A model generated the notes under the pieces. It did no database searches. It saw only the letters and a program-made list of their open reading frames with translations, and was not told where the DNA came from. A DNA stretch of 64,000 nucleotides from Neostapfia colusana (Eukaryota; Streptophyta; Magnoliopsida; Poales; Poaceae). This document shows, in pieces, positions 1 to 12,400 of this stretch. Each line of letters starts with the position of its first letter. Within the stretch, counting starts at the first letter, position 1. Where the stretch lies: assembly GCA_030760725.1 (NCBI GenBank), contig JASWHV010000016.1, positions 45,333,227-45,397,226 of the forward strand. The letters run 5' to 3'. A program made the position numbers and the translations under genes.

Positions 1-1711
1 AACGGGCATCCTATAGGGCCTCTTTGCTATAGGTGCAGTTCCAGGTACCAAATCAATGGCAAACTCAATATCCCGGTCAGGTGGCATACCTGGAAGTTCT
101 TCCGGGAACACGTCCAAAACTTCTTGAACCACCGGAATGCTTTCCAATATTGCTCCTTCGACGTGGTTCAACGTTGCCTTCTCGGTTGTTGGTTGGGCTG
201 ACTCGAACTCAATACGAGTTCCGTGCTCGTTTGTCAACTGCACGCTCCTCTCAGCACATTGGATTACTCCGTTATGCTTGCTTAGCCAATCCATTCCGAG
301 TATTATGTCAAGCCCTTGGGAATCCAAGACAATGAGGTTGGCAAGAAAGTCTACCCCCCTTATTTTAAGGTTTACTTTCGGACCTACTATATTAGTCCTC
401 ATCTCTCCACCGGGAGAATTAACCAACATAGTATATTTCAAGTGTGATATGGGTAGATTATACCTGGCAACATACTTGGATGATATGAATGAATGTGATG
501 CTCCGGAATCAAATAAAACAGTGGCTGGGTTGGAGTTGGCCAGGAACATACCAATTACGACGTCCTCAGCCTGTTGCCCTTCCTCAGCGGAGACATGATT
601 CACGTTGCCACGCGCGTAGTTCTGCTGTCCACGGTTACCTTGCGTAGCTCCTCCGCCCGGCCGTGGGTTCTGCTTGGGCGCGTTGCTTAGCTGTCGAAGG
701 CCTTTCCTCGGGCACTGACTTGCGAAGTGTCCCGTCTCTCCGCATGCAAAGCATGCCTTGTTGCCCAAGACAGCAGGGACGTTGGGTCAGGGGTGGTTTT
801 GAGCATAGGCGCCCATGTTAGCTCGGGGCGCAGGAGGCAAAGGCACACGGGGTGCTTGCATAATGGGACGTTGCTGTGGCGGTTGGTTAGGGCAAAAAGT
901 AGAGGTGGACGAGCCATACTGTGGTGCAGCTGGTGGCATGTATCGGGGGCATACATTGCTCCCTTGTGGCTGGTATGGCACATTTCTTTTGCCCTCTTGC
1001 TCGATATCCCAGATCTTGCTCTCAACCACTATAGCTTTGTCAACTAGCTTCTGGAAGTTCGCATAGTCGTTGTTGAGAAGCTGAACTTGGATCTCGTTGT
1101 TCAACCCTCTCTTGAACAAGTATTGCTTCCGTTGATCCGAGTTGACATCTTCGGGGGCATACCTTGACAGTTGCGTGAACTTGTTGAGGTACTCATTCAC
1201 GCTCTTCCATCCTTGGCGGAGACCTTCAAACTCTTGCCTTTTGAGCATCATGATTCCAACAGGGACATAATGAGAGCGTAAACTCTCCTTGAACTCAGCC
1301 CAAGTGATAGTCTCCTGGTTGACATGAGCGTTGCATAGAGCGTCCCACCAGTCAGCGGCTGCTCCCATAAGTTGGTGCGATGCGAAGAGAACCTTCTCTT
1401 GATCATTGCACTGAACTATGGCAAGCTTCTTCTCCATGGACTTCAACCAATCATCGGCCTCCATGGGATCATTAGCTTGTGCAAAAGTGGGTGGTCGAGT
1501 CCTCATGAACTCTCCCAATCGGTTGTGAACCGGCGGTGGTGGTGGTGGTGGCGGTGGTGGTGCTGCAACAAGGTAAGGATTGTGGTTGTTGTTGGCTTGC
1601 AGCTGACCCAAAGTTTGGATCATGGTTTGCATGAGCTGGTTTTGCATAGCCATCAACCGTTCCAAGTTGTTTGCACCAGCCCCGGGGTCAGCATTCTCAG
1701 GAACTTCATTG
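1..1711 (-). pseudogene. G1 gag-protease fragment (Del/Tekay-like)
   Basis: Reads on the minus strand as one frame from about 1711 to 1 with a single in-frame TGA at 787-789. Visible parts in order are a proline-run linker, the retrotransposon gag core (ADWWDALCNAH and the QYLFKRGLNNEI region), a CCHC zinc knuckle (CFACGETGHF...C, about 711-753), the aspartic protease active site DSG (502-510), and the start of the RT linker (GMPPDRE...VPGTAPI). Gag packages the RNA and protease matures the polyprotein in the cytoplasmic particle. The normal gag start is lost at the LTR junction, so the first ATG in frame (1665) is internal. Non-functional. Homologous throughout to the G2 copy at 12,200-13,968. 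Confidence 0.9.
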
Positions 1712-1914
1712 TCGCTGACTCGGGAGGGAAAAATAGATACGTGGTTGCGGCCAGGGGGTTTTTGGGTCCTATTTATAAGGGGTCAGAAAGAGTCCTACTC
1801 TAATTGGATTTCAAATAAGAGTCCTATTCAATTTGTTTTGGATCTTAACAACTTATCTCCAATTGATTTGGGTGTGGTAGCAACGTGGAAGAAATCGTGT
1901 CGGTTTCCTCAGTG

Positions 1915-2690
1915 TCGGGTACTCGCGCACAGGGGAAAAACCACTTAAGGATCTCGTCCTTCCGCAGGGATGAGCTCCGGGTGCGCCACATGTCTGTCGA
2001 GCGAGACCACCCTCTCCCTTAGAGGCGAGCTCCGCGTGCGCCACATGTCTGGCGGGCGGAACCTCCCTCTCCCTCAGAGGCGATGTCCGCATATGCCACG
2101 TGTCAGTGCCAGACCTCCCCTCTCCTCCGAGGCGAGCTCCGAAAGTGCCACGTGTCCAGCAGTGCCGAACATCCTTTCTCCTCAGAGACAAGCTCTGAGG
2201 TTGTCACGTGCCCAACAGCGTCGGACCTCCCTTCTCCTCCGAGGTAAGCTCCGAGGACGACACGTGTCCCGTAATGTCGAACCTCCCTTCTCCTCGGAGG
2301 TGAGCCCCGAGGTTGACACGTGTCCCGTAGTGTCGGATCTCCCTTCTCCTCGGAGGTAAGCTCCGAGGATGACACATGTCCATCGAAACCGGACCTCACT
2401 CCTTCTGCAGGGGTGAGCTCCGAGATCGACACGTGTCCCGCGCGGTTGGGCCTTGCTTCTCCGCAGAGACTAGCTCCGAAGGCAACACATGTCACGCGGG
2501 GCTGGACCTCGCTTCTCTGCAGCGACAAGCCCCGGAGGCAACACGTGTCCAGCAGGCCGGACCTCGCCCCTTCAGCAGAGGCGAGCTCCGAGCCTGCCAC
2601 GTGGCCAGCGGTGCCGGACCTCACCCCCTCCGCAGGGATGAGCCCTGAAAGCGCCACGTGGCCAGCAGGCCACCGGAAGTGTCAATGGCG
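1915..2690. repeat. G-box/hairpin minisatellite in the G1 LTR
   Basis: Imperfect ~57-bp units. Each has a CACGTGTC or CACGTGGC core (2098, 2142, 2260, 2318, 2423, 2540, 2598, 2656 and others, some decayed to CACATG) and a short GC-rich inverted repeat around GAGCTCCG. The array sits upstream of the minus-strand TATA box at 1771. ACGTG[GT]C is the ABRE/G-box core bound by plant bZIP and bHLH factors. Function here is inferred. Confidence 0.85.
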
Positions 2691-2882
2691 CTCCTTGGTG
2701 AACTGGAATTGGCTCTTTTCAGCTATCTCTCTCCCGTTTTACTTCTTTTAAAATGCCGCAGGGATGAGCCCCGAAGGCGCCACGTGGCCAGCAGGCCTCG
2801 GGAAGTGTCAATGGCGCTCCTTGGTGAACTGGAATTGGCTCTTTTCAGCTATCTCTCTCCCGTTTTACTTCTTTTAAAATGT
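2631..2882. repeat. 126-bp direct tandem duplication
   Basis: Two near-identical 126-bp copies, 2631-2756 and 2757-2882. Each runs from cgcagggatgag through a CACGTGGCC core to the AT-rich ttttaaaatg block. Other LTRs of the family carry this stretch once, so this is a copy-specific duplication. Confidence 0.9.
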
Positions 2883-2936
2883 TTCTTCTATATGAATTAT
2901 GTATGCATGCATGGATACGAAATTGAGGGTGTTACA

Positions 2937-3440
2937 GTTATTTGTGAAATGGATGACTGAGATGTTCGCTTCTTTGCCCGGGTAAATAGGCTCAGTAGCT
3001 CTGTTTTCAGCAGGTGTGCATCTACGTGTCCTCCCAAAGGCGTACCGTGTTTCTCTAGCCCACATTAGCTTCAATTTTAGTGCATCCCACCAACCAAAGG
3101 AGCCTTTCATTGTGCTGACCTATGGTGATCTCCTGTTGGTATAATGCTTGTGATGAATTAGATTAACACACTGGATACTTGCTCCATTGTAGAATTAGTG
3201 TAGGTGTGTTCATGACCCTTAGGTTTTTCAACCCCAAGCCTCCTATGTACTTTGGTGATGTTACTCTATCCTAGGCAACTAGGGATTTCCCTTTTTCATT
3301 GATATTGCATCCTCTCCACAGTCATCTCCTTATGGCCACGTCAATCTTTCTTCAGCATGGTTGCTGGCATTTTGATCGTGCACATTACATATATTGGCAC
3401 CGACACTACACTGTCCACAAAAGGTGCATCTGCCTACCAT
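2937..3440 (-). pseudogene. LINE (L1-like) reverse transcriptase C-terminal remnant
   Basis: Minus-strand translation across frames shows typical plant LINE ORF2 blocks in the correct order. First comes SVVSVPIYVMCTIKMPA, then a WLWRG block, then PKYIGGLGLKNLRVMN, then GSFGWWDALKL. These belong to the thumb and downstream region of non-LTR RT. Several frameshifts and stops break it. No poly(A) tail or endonuclease domain is visible. It was probably cut by G1 on one side and by TatA or older damage on the other. Confidence 0.85.
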
Positions 3441-3661
3441 TAAAAGTCATATAGTTTCATATGAAATTCTTTTCTCCATTCTCCCTGTTAGGGGTGGATA
3501 ATCCTCCTCTTTTGGCTTGCAACCTCATACATTCTTTTTCCAAACTTGTGTCTAAGGTGCTCGCTCTATGACTGTCGCAACACATGGATCTCCTTATCTC
3601 ACCCTCATAGAGTGTGTTCCTAAGCAAGAGACGTCTACAAGACAATCTCCTCTATGTAAGG
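3441..3661. other. Unassigned spacer left of TatA
   Basis: No recognisable coding or repeat signature. It may be older LINE sequence. The 5 bp before TatA (taagg, 3657-3661) would be its TSD, but the other end of TatA is not in the window. Confidence 0.4.
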
Positions 3662-4900
3662 TGTCGAAGTATTTTCCTGCGATACTTCCCCCAGTCTGCC
3701 TGAGCAGCCCACGGATGTTCTTTTTTTTGATGGGGCTAGTGGATCTTGAAGGTCAGAGCACAATAGCGAGAGGAACATGATGATTTACGTGGTTCAGGCC
3801 GCCGGAGCATAATACCCTACGTCCACTGGTGTGCTTGCTGTATTGCTTGCGCATGTGAGTGTTTAAGTTGGCTGGGTCACGAACCCTTTGCCCGGAGGCT
3901 GCCCCGGTCCTTTTATAGCTCAAGGCCGGGGCAGTTACAAGGTGGCCCGGGGCCCGACAGGTGGCCCGTGGCCCGACAGGTGACCCCACGGATATCTGCA
4001 TCCTATACATAAGATATAGGCATTTACAGCTATATGCATTGTCGCTGTCGGTGGAGTTTCGGTGCTCTGCCTGTCCCGTCGGGTGCCTCTGTCCGGGTAG
4101 CAGGTGATGATGAAGTACTTGTCTTGTCGCCACGCCCTCTTGCTCTGCAGGGCGGCTTAGCGCCGTTGGGAAGCACTGTTGCGCCATCACGCCTCGCCGC
4201 CCTGTCTTTCACCGTAATGGCGAACAGACAGAGGACGGTGGCATGCGCCGTGCACCATGCTCCTGGGGAAGGCGCAAGCCTTGAATGCTTGGCCTGACAG
4301 CGCACCTTCCTCTTTACTCCTTGGCCATCTGCCCATTGTTCGTCGGAGCGTCGTCCGGGCAGCTGGCCCCCAACACACGCGTCTCCACCAGAGTTGTCCT
4401 GCGGAGTAACGGGTGGTCCGGAGTTGTTGGGCACGCGGCAGCACCATAGCCCTCCCATGCTGGAGGTCGGGCTGGGGGACGCAGGACACGTGGCACATCC
4501 GGGGCCTTCCTCGGGGAGGGGGGAAGGTATACCCGGAGTCGTTGCCTACGTGGCAGCACCGGAACCCTCCCATGCTGGTGGTCGGACCCGGAGCCGCTGC
4601 ACACGTGGCACCTCCGGAACCCTCTCTAGCGGAGGGCGTGGCTCGGAGGTTCCGGGCACATGGCAGCGCCGGAGCCCTCCTTGGTGGAAGATGGGGTCCG
4701 GCACCACGGTCATGTGGCGGCTCCCGAGCCACCCTTGGCCGGTAGTCAGGCTTGGGGCCTGAAGACACGTGGATCCCCCGGGTCTGCCCATTGGGCCCAG
4801 GGCACGTGCCTTACGCTGGAGCCCGCCTAAGCTGGAGAGGCGCGGCCGAGGTTGTTATTTATCCACTACGCGGGGGTACCCGGTCTGTAGGGTACCGACA
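3662..4900 (-). repeat. TatA 3' LTR
   Basis: Starts on the minus strand with TGTCGGTACC at 4900 and ends with CGACA at 3662 (1,239 bp), with termini TGTCG/CGACA as in TatB. TATA box on the minus strand at 3911-3917. A diverged G-box repeat (CACGTGGC variants with ~60-bp spacing, about 4480-4770) lies upstream of it. The sequence just outside 4900 is a purine-rich GGGGGCCAC on the minus strand, the usual polypurine tract of Tat elements. Confidence 0.85.
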
Positions 4901-6391
4901 GTGGCCCCCGGGTCCATCTCGGGGGAGGTATTGAGCCCGCAGGTTGGGCCCCTATCTCTCCCGTGTGGTGGTTTTGGACTTGCGATTTTTGGGAGTCGAA
5001 GTGGTGGCGAGATTTTTGCGTAGTGGGCGAACTTCCATACCTTGGGGTTGAAGAGGTCGTTTGTCCCCAGTGTAATGGGCACACTCAGTCAAGGTGGCAG
5101 CGCCTCATCGTGCCCACTCTGACTTGACCAATTACGGCGTGGCAGCTGAGGGGCTTCCTTAGGGCAATTACTGTGACCGCTCATGAACCGTCGGGGTACC
5201 GTGCCGCTTCCCTTGGGAACCATCAAACGTTCCTTTGTTCATACTCGCCTATCCCGCTAGTGCCTGATTGGCGGACCCGGGTCCTACCTGTCATTGGCGA
5301 ATGCTTAGGTCGACGTGCCCGAGGGGTTGCCCCGGGTTTTTCACTACGGTAGCCAATGAGTCGATCGTACCGCTCTCTTTGGGAACCACTGGACGTTCCC
5401 AAAGGGTTATCCTCCCGGCCCCCAGTGGCTGATGGGTGAACCTGAGTTCAGCCCATCGCTGGGGGAGGGGAATAGCCCATGGCGTGCAGCGGTGATGACC
5501 CAATCGCCATGTCTGTTGCGCTGCCTGAGGCCGAGGACGGGTATAAAAGGAGGCCTTGTGGTGTGGGTCGGCACCCTTCCTCACCATGTGGCCTTTGTTC
5601 CCTTCTTGCGCGCTGGAAGTCGCCGCTTCTAGATGCTCTCGCCCACCAGATACTCCCTCACTGGTAGCCGTCTCCGTCCACTTCTGCGAGATGTTCGTGT
5701 GTGTGCGTCCTCTAGTGAGGGTCTCTGACGGATTCCTCCCCTTGACGGTCTTTGATAGAGGCACAAGCCATCCTGATGGCGTGCCGATGGTAGGGGAGGC
5801 CGTCGGGGACAGGGTCTTTGACCTGCAGTGACCCCCAACACTAGTGTCGGGTGGAGCACGTCCTCTAGGCGCTCTATGGCAGGAGGACTTCTTGTCGGTA
5901 CCGGGGGAAGGCTAAGTCCAGAGTGATCAAGCCTTCCTCCTGGTACTGTGGTAGACGGCAAAATCTTCCATAGATGGCGATTTCGCCCACCCGGTACTAG
6001 ATGTTACTGTTCCCTGGTCCACCCGACCTTGTTCTAATTGCAGGTGACCGTCTCACTGCATAGAGATCGGCTCAGGAAACACCAAGAAGGCCACGGAGCA
6101 GAAGACTACTCGACTTGTAGTTGTTAGTCCCTTAGTTGTCTTGTATCCCCTTTTGTATGTCAGGACCCCAATATCAATGAAAATATCTCTTTTGAGTCTT
6201 TCATTGTCTTATATTGTATTTTTGTGTTGATGAATGAAAAAGTCATTATGTTGATCTCCCTTCCATCAATCGCTCAGCGCTAGGTCCGATAGGAAGAACC
6301 ATTTTTAGCTTTTGTGGGGCCTCCTGACCCTTGATGCCGCAAATATTAACTCGCCGAAGCAGTTGACGTTTCCCTGTTGCTAGTTGTCGGG
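4901..6391. other. TatA 3' non-coding region with plus-strand promoter-like segment
   Basis: Lies between the pol remnant and 3' LTR of TatA. No conserved protein found. The plus strand (antisense to TatA) has a clean TATA-like box ggtataaaagg near 5540-5550 in GC-rich sequence and AT-rich, terminator-like sequence around 6160-6240. Tat elements are known to have long 3' regions, some with antisense ORFs. The ORFs here are short and unrecognised, so that reading is only a possibility. A separate unrecognised LTR fragment is the main alternative. Confidence 0.4.
5540..5550 (+). promoter_or_regulatory. TATA-like box antisense to TatA
   Basis: ggtataaaagg on the plus strand, with GC-rich sequence on either side and a 91-codon unrecognised ORF starting at 5556. 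Candidate only. Confidence 0.35.
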
Positions 6392-6396
6392 GTCTG

Positions 6397-9300
6397 TGGG
6401 ACGCCCTCAATTTCGTGGAAAAATCACGGAACTGAGAACTGATGCATATGTGTGCCCAGGATGTTCATCACACATATACACATCATCCACAAACTGAATT
6501 TCATAATATATATAACCACGAATAACAGAGTTTATTACAAGGTTTCATGAGTCTTGGACTCAGCTTGGCAGCGGAAGTCTTATTTCTATACAGCGGAAGT
6601 CTTCTAACTAGTGCAGAAGCAATCTAAGCAGCAGCGGCCCCATCTCTACTCCATCCCCACAGGCAAGGTTGAGGACAGATTACACGCCTAATGCTCCACC
6701 TGGTCTTCATAGAAATCTTCTCCTATTGCTGATGATGAAATAATAATGGAAGTTTGAGTACAATGATGTACTCAGCAAGTGCGAGAAAATATGATATGTA
6801 GCTCACAACAAGGTAGGTATAAAAAGGCTCATTTGCAGAAAGCAAAGTTATTCATCAAAACCACGATAAAACAGCAACTTAACTTTAAGTAAATGTAATC
6901 CCAACATGTATTAAAATACCAACATACCTCCATCACTTTCCATGTCCCAACCAGACATTAATCAACTTCATTCTTGCTCACGAATACCTTCTCGTATTCG
7001 CTACCATCTCACGAATACCATCTCGTATTCGCTACCATTTCATCTCATAAACAATTCCGTCTCACAACAGACCAATCTCGTTGCCATGACTCAACAGTCA
7101 TGCAACCAAATCTCATCACCCGGACTCAACAGTCCCAAAAGCCGAACCATAACCAAAACGATAACCAATAACCATAACCAATAACCATAACCCTCCCAAC
7201 TAATCATCCCAACTAATCATGGAAGTTGGCCAGGCGCTCGTGACCGTAAGCTCGACTATCATGATAGTTTTAGACTCTGCAGAGTTTGCACCTCTTTACC
7301 CACAACTTTGTGATTTCATCACCCATCGGCGACTGCAGAACCTCCATTATACCAGTACACAACCGTCGGTGTATGGTCAAGAGATCACAAAATAGCCTTT
7401 ACAAAGGGGTTACTAGATGTATGGACTCACTAAGGTTTTACCGGCAGGCTAGAATCTCCAATTCTCCCACCCACGGGACCCCTCTTGTGCCATGCAGTTC
7501 CCAGGACAGTCCTCACTCGACTCCCATTCCCCGCACCTTTCACGATCCATAACAATCTAGTAACTTACATAATTAGTCAGCTAAGCCGCACCCATACTTG
7601 GCCTTGTGGTGGCACTGTTATCCTGGCATGTGCTCGCATGAACCGGTCCTTAGATCTACGGTAAGTAACCACCTCAGGCTACCTCATGCACAAACCCAGG
7701 CTTTCCTAGATCTCCCTCCGATCCATGTTCATTAACGACATCAGTTTCTCATTATCATTACGAGTGCAGTTAGCAAGACACATCTATCTCGCTTCCCAAT
7801 CCCATGGAATCAGCGAAGCATAAAAGAAAAAACCATACCCAACTCATAAACTTCCCTGGCGATAAGGGTGGTTTAACCAAAACTAGTAAAATCCTATAAA
7901 AAGGTTTCCCATCATGTTTGACTCAGAACATACACCCTTTCGCAAAACAAAACAGTTTCCCAAAACATAGGATCAATATGGTCAAGGGGCACTTGCCTTG
8001 TTCTGGCGGTTCCGGTTGCTCAAAATCTTGTTGTTGTAGTCCGTCGTAGGTAGCTCTCTGAGCTTGTCCTTCTATAAAAGATCATGCACATACAAGATTC
8101 ACAACAATCAATATCATGCGCAAACTTTAACTAGATGCGATGATGCATATGCATGTTAATCTTATGATGCAATTTAGTTTGTACGTTTTCTTGTTTGGCT
8201 TGCATGGGTTTTACGATGAACAGAGGTGTTCGGTTCAAATGTGGACATGGCGATGACCTTGACTCTAGATCAAACCGATCAACACGTGATCTGTCCACGA
8301 AAAAGCTTCTGTTTGAAAGGAATAAAAGAACAGATGCAAAGAAAATACGACGATGTCATAAGATGGTATTGGAGATCTACCTTATGTTCTTCTTAGTCTC
8401 GGGGTCCTTCTCCTAGAAAAACAGATCGTCGGGGCTCTCTTCCGGCGATCTCCCGCAACTGAACTTCGGCGAAGGGTTTACTCGGCGAGCTGGGGCTAGG
8501 GCTCTAAGTTGTCGGCTCAAGAGGTGGAAAAGAAGTTCGTTGTTTCGGCCAAAGGTTCTGGGTTCTATTTATAATCGGGAAGAGAAGAGTCCTAATCTGA
8601 TTGTATTTTGAATAAGAGTCCTATTCAACTTGTCGTTGAATCTTAACAACTTATCCTTAGTTGATTTGGTGTGGTAACATTGTGGAATTCGTGTCGGTTT
8701 CCTCCCGTACCGGTATTCCAACGCGTACAGAAGAAAAAACCGCTTCAGAATCGCATCCTTACGCGGTGATGAGCTCCGGAAGTTCCACGTGTCCATCGGG
8801 GGCCTGGTCTCCCTTTTCCGCAAAGATGAGCTCCGGTTGTGCCGCGTGTCAAGCGAGCGAGACCTCCCTCTTTATCAGAGGCGGGCTCCACGTGCACCAC
8901 GTATCCTGGCGGCAGGAACCTCCCTCTCTTCAGAGGCGAGCTCCACGTGCGCCACGTGTCTGGTGGGTCAGGACCTACCCTCTCAACAGAGGCGAGCTCC
9001 CCGAACGCCACGTATCAGTTCCGGACCTCCCCCTCTCTTCGGAGGTGGCTCCGGGGTGCCATGTGTCAATTCCGGACCTCCCCTCTCTTCTGAGGTGAGC
9101 TCCGAGAATGCCACGCGTCGAGTAGCGCCAGACTCCCTTTTTCCTCAGAGACGAGCTCCGAGGTCGACACGTGTCTATCAGTGTCGGACCTCCCAGAGGC
9201 GAGCTCCGGCGGTGACACGTGTTCGGTAGTGTCGGACCTTCCGAGGTAAGCTCCAAAGGTGACACGTTTCTGGCAGGGTCGGATCTCTCGAAGGTGAGCT

Positions 9301-9474
9301 CCGAACGCGCCACGTGGTCAGTGGCCGTGGGAATTGTCTTCGACGCTCTCTGTAGACTGGAATTTGTCTCTTTTGGCTATCTTTTATATATTTTCTCTAT
9401 TCCTTCTTATTTTAAAATGTTTTCTACATATAAAATATGAATATATGCAGAACCCGAAAAATGAGGGTGTCACA
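6397..9474 (-). repeat. G2 3' LTR
   Basis: 3,078 bp, plus-strand ends TGGGACGCCC and GGGTGTCACA. Contains a minus-strand TATA (8566-8574), the G-box minisatellite upstream of it (about 8765-9325), and a potential splice donor AAG|GTAG downstream of it (about 8373-8383). The long remainder to 6397 is the low-GC part with ctcgtattcgctacc repeats around 6990-7040. Confidence 0.95.
8765..9325. repeat. G-box/hairpin minisatellite in G2 3' LTR
   Basis: About ten ~57-bp units with CACGTG[TG]C or decayed cores, alternating with GAGCTCCG hairpin segments. Lies upstream of the minus-strand TATA box at 8566. Confidence 0.85.
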
Positions 9475-9488
9475 AATCTACCCCCCTT
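9475..9488 (-). promoter_or_regulatory. G2 polypurine tract
   Basis: Minus-strand AAGGGGGGTAGATT immediately before the 3' LTR start TGTGACACC. This is the plus-strand cDNA priming site of LTR elements. The same tract is present before the G3 3' LTR. Confidence 0.9.
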
Positions 9489-12400
9489 AAATTGAATCTC
9501 GCCCTCGAGATTCGTTAGTAGAGAATAGATGAGGAAACTCTGTCTTGATATCTTCTTCACGCTCCCATGTGGCTTCAGCTTCGGTGTGATGGCTCCATTG
9601 TACCTTGCACCATTGGATCACTTTGTTCCTCGTGATCCTTTCCTTTACATCCAAAATTCAGACAGGGTGCTCTGCATAGGTCAGGTCCTCCTGAAGTTCG
9701 AGGTCTTCCATTGGTACTTGCTCTTCTGGCACTCTCAAGCACTTCTTGAGCTGAGATACATGAAACACGTCATGTACGTCGGAGAGGTACGTTGGGAGCT
9801 CTAGTTGATAGGCTACTCCTCCTTGCTTGTCTAAAATCTTAAGTGGTCCGATATAGCGAGGTGCTAGCTTGCCCTTGATGTTGAAACGTCGTTGGCCACG
9901 GATAGGCGATACCTTGAGGTATACATAGTCTCCGACTTCGAAAGTCAACCTTCTTCGTCTATTGTCTGCATAGCCTTTCTGTCGTGACTAAGAAGCCTTT
10001 ATGTTCTCCCGTATCGTTTGGACTTGTTTTTCAGCTTCTTGTAGCACTTCGGGTCCAAACACCTGGTTTTCTCCGGCCTCATTCCAAAACAACGGCATTC
10101 TACACCGTCTGCCATATAATGCTTTGAAAGGCGACATCTTCAAGATGGCTTGATAGCTGTTGTTATAGGAGAATTCCTCGTACGGCAAGCTCCTATCCCA
10201 ACTACGTCCATATTTCAAGGCACGGGCTCTCAACATGTCCTCCAAAATTTTGTTTGTCCTTTCCGTTTGCCCGTCGGTCTGCGGGTGGTAAGCGGAGCTA
10301 AAATCTAGCCGTGTACCCATAGCCTTCTGCAGCTTCCCCCAAAATCTAGAGGTAAACTGAGAACCCCGATCTGAGACTATCCTCCTCGGGACTCCATGAC
10401 GGCACACGATTTGCTCCATGTACAACTCGGCTAATTGCGCAACGTTGTACTTGGTCCTTACAGGGAGAAAATGAGCTGTTTTCATCAATCGGTCCACGAT
10501 AACCCAGATGGAGTCGTAACTCGACTGAGTACGTGGCAACCCGACGATGAAATCCATACTGATGTATTCCCACATCCACTCGGGTACCTTCAAGGGTTGC
10601 AACAATCCAGCGGGTCTTTGATGTTCGGCCTTCACCCGTTGGCATATGTCGCATAGGGCAACATATTCAGCTATGTCCCTCTTCATACCATCCTGCCAAT
10701 AACAAGTCTTCAGGTCCTTGTACATCTTGGTACTTCCGGGATGTTTTGAATAAGGTGAATCATGTGCCTCTTTTAATATCATGTCGCGGATGTGCTTCAC
10801 GTTAGGCACACAAATCCTTTTTCCTAGCCAAAGCGTACCCTTCTCATCTTCCTTGAAATCCTTCTCTATTCCTTGTCGGATCCTTTCATTGATCTCCTTG
10901 ATCTCCTTATCCGTTGCTTGGCCATCTCTTATCTCTTGCTCCAATGAAGAGTGGATTTCCATCACTTCCATCTTGTTCAAGAATCCGAGGTGTAACCGTT
11001 CGAACTCCTTGCGTAGTTCGGGTGGTAGCTCCCGAACCGTGAGTTGGTGACATGCTCCCTTCCGGCTCAATGCATCAGCTACTACATTGGCCCTTCCAGG
11101 GTGGTAGTTGCTTCCAACACCGTAATCCTTGATGAGTTCCAACCATCGACGTTGCCTCAAATTCAAGTCCGTTTGTGTGGATATGTACTTGAGGCTTTTA
11201 TGATCCGTATAGATCTCACATCGATGACCAAGGATATAATGTCTCCAAATCTTCAATGCATGTACTACTGCTGCTAGCTCCAAGTTATGTGTAGGATAAT
11301 TAAGCTCGTGCTTCTTTAATTGTCGTGAGGCATAGGCTACCACTTGTCCTTCTTGCATGAGCACACATCCGAGCCCTTTCTTGATGCGTCACAATATATG
11401 TCAAAGCTCTTGCTTACGTCCGGCAATACCAAAAGCGGCGCTGTGGTTAGCCCTTTCTTGAGTTCCTCAAAGCTCTTTGGCACGCTGATGACCACTGGAA
11501 CACTTTTCCCTTCGTTAGCAACTCCGTCATAGGTTTTGCTATCTTAGAGAAGCCCTTGATGAAGCGTCGGTAGTATCCAGCCATCCCAAGAAAACTCCGA
11601 ATATCTCTCACGTTTTGCGGTTGGTTCCACTTCAGAACATCTCCCACTTTTCCGGGATCAACCGATACTCCTTCCTCGGAGATAATGTGGCCTAGGAACG
11701 ATATCTCCTTTAGCAAAAATTGACACTTGTTAAGCTTGGCATGCAATTTATGCTCGCCCATTTTCTGCAAGGTCAATCTCAAATGTTCTTCATGCTCCTC
11801 CTCACTTTTTGAATACACCATAATGTCGTCGATGAAAACCATGACGAACTTATCCAAATACTCCATGAAAACCTCGTTCATAAGGTACATGAAGTGTGCG
11901 GGTGCATTTGTTAACCCAAAAGACATGACGGTATATTCATACGAACCATACCGTGTTCGAAAAGCAGTCATGGGTATATCGGAGGGCTTAATCTTTAGCT
12001 GGAAGTATCCCGACCGAAGATCAATCTTGGAGAACACTCGGGCTCCTTTCATTTGGTCGAATAGGTCTTCTATACGGGGCAGAGGGTATTTGTTCTTGAT
12101 TGTCACCTCGTTGAGAGACCTATAGTCCACGCACATCCTTTGGGTCCCATCCTTCTTGTCTACGAAGACCACAGGGGCTCCCCATGGTGACGAGCTTGGA
12201 CGTATAAAACCCTTCTCCAACTGCTCCTGAATTTTCTTCTTGAGTTCCACTAGTTCATTGGTGGGCATCCTATAGGGTCTCTTTGCTATGGGTGCAGTTC
12301 CGGGTACCAAATCAATGGCAAACTCAATGTCCCGGTCAGGTGGCATACCTGGAAGCTCTTCCGGTAACACGTCCGAGAATTCTTGAACCATTGGAATGCT

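Larger units (their letters stand above)
1..2936 (-). mobile_element. G1: truncated Del/Tekay-like Ty3/gypsy element
   Basis: Minus-strand element cut by the left window edge. It reads from an LTR end at 2936 (terminal GTGTTACA on the plus strand, matching the family terminus GTGTCACA) through a partial LTR into gag and protease. The LTR joins gag directly at about 1711, so the rest of the LTR, the primer-binding site, the leader and the first codons of gag are missing. The flank at 2937 is a LINE remnant, so G1 probably inserted into a LINE. The second TSD lies outside the window and cannot be checked. Confidence 0.85.
1712..2936 (-). repeat. G1 partial LTR
   Basis: Corresponds to the U3-proximal part of the ~3-kb LTRs of G2 and G3. 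It holds a TATA-like box on the minus strand (plus 1771-1778, atttataa), the AT-rich block common to these LTRs (1800-1870), a G-box minisatellite and the terminal block ending at 2936. The LTR portion downstream of the TATA box is deleted. Confidence 0.85.

Noticed and set aside
1530..1562. GGT/CCG trinucleotide run as a separate microsatellite of interest
   Set aside because: It encodes the polyproline linker of gag and varies in length among copies. Nothing unusual.
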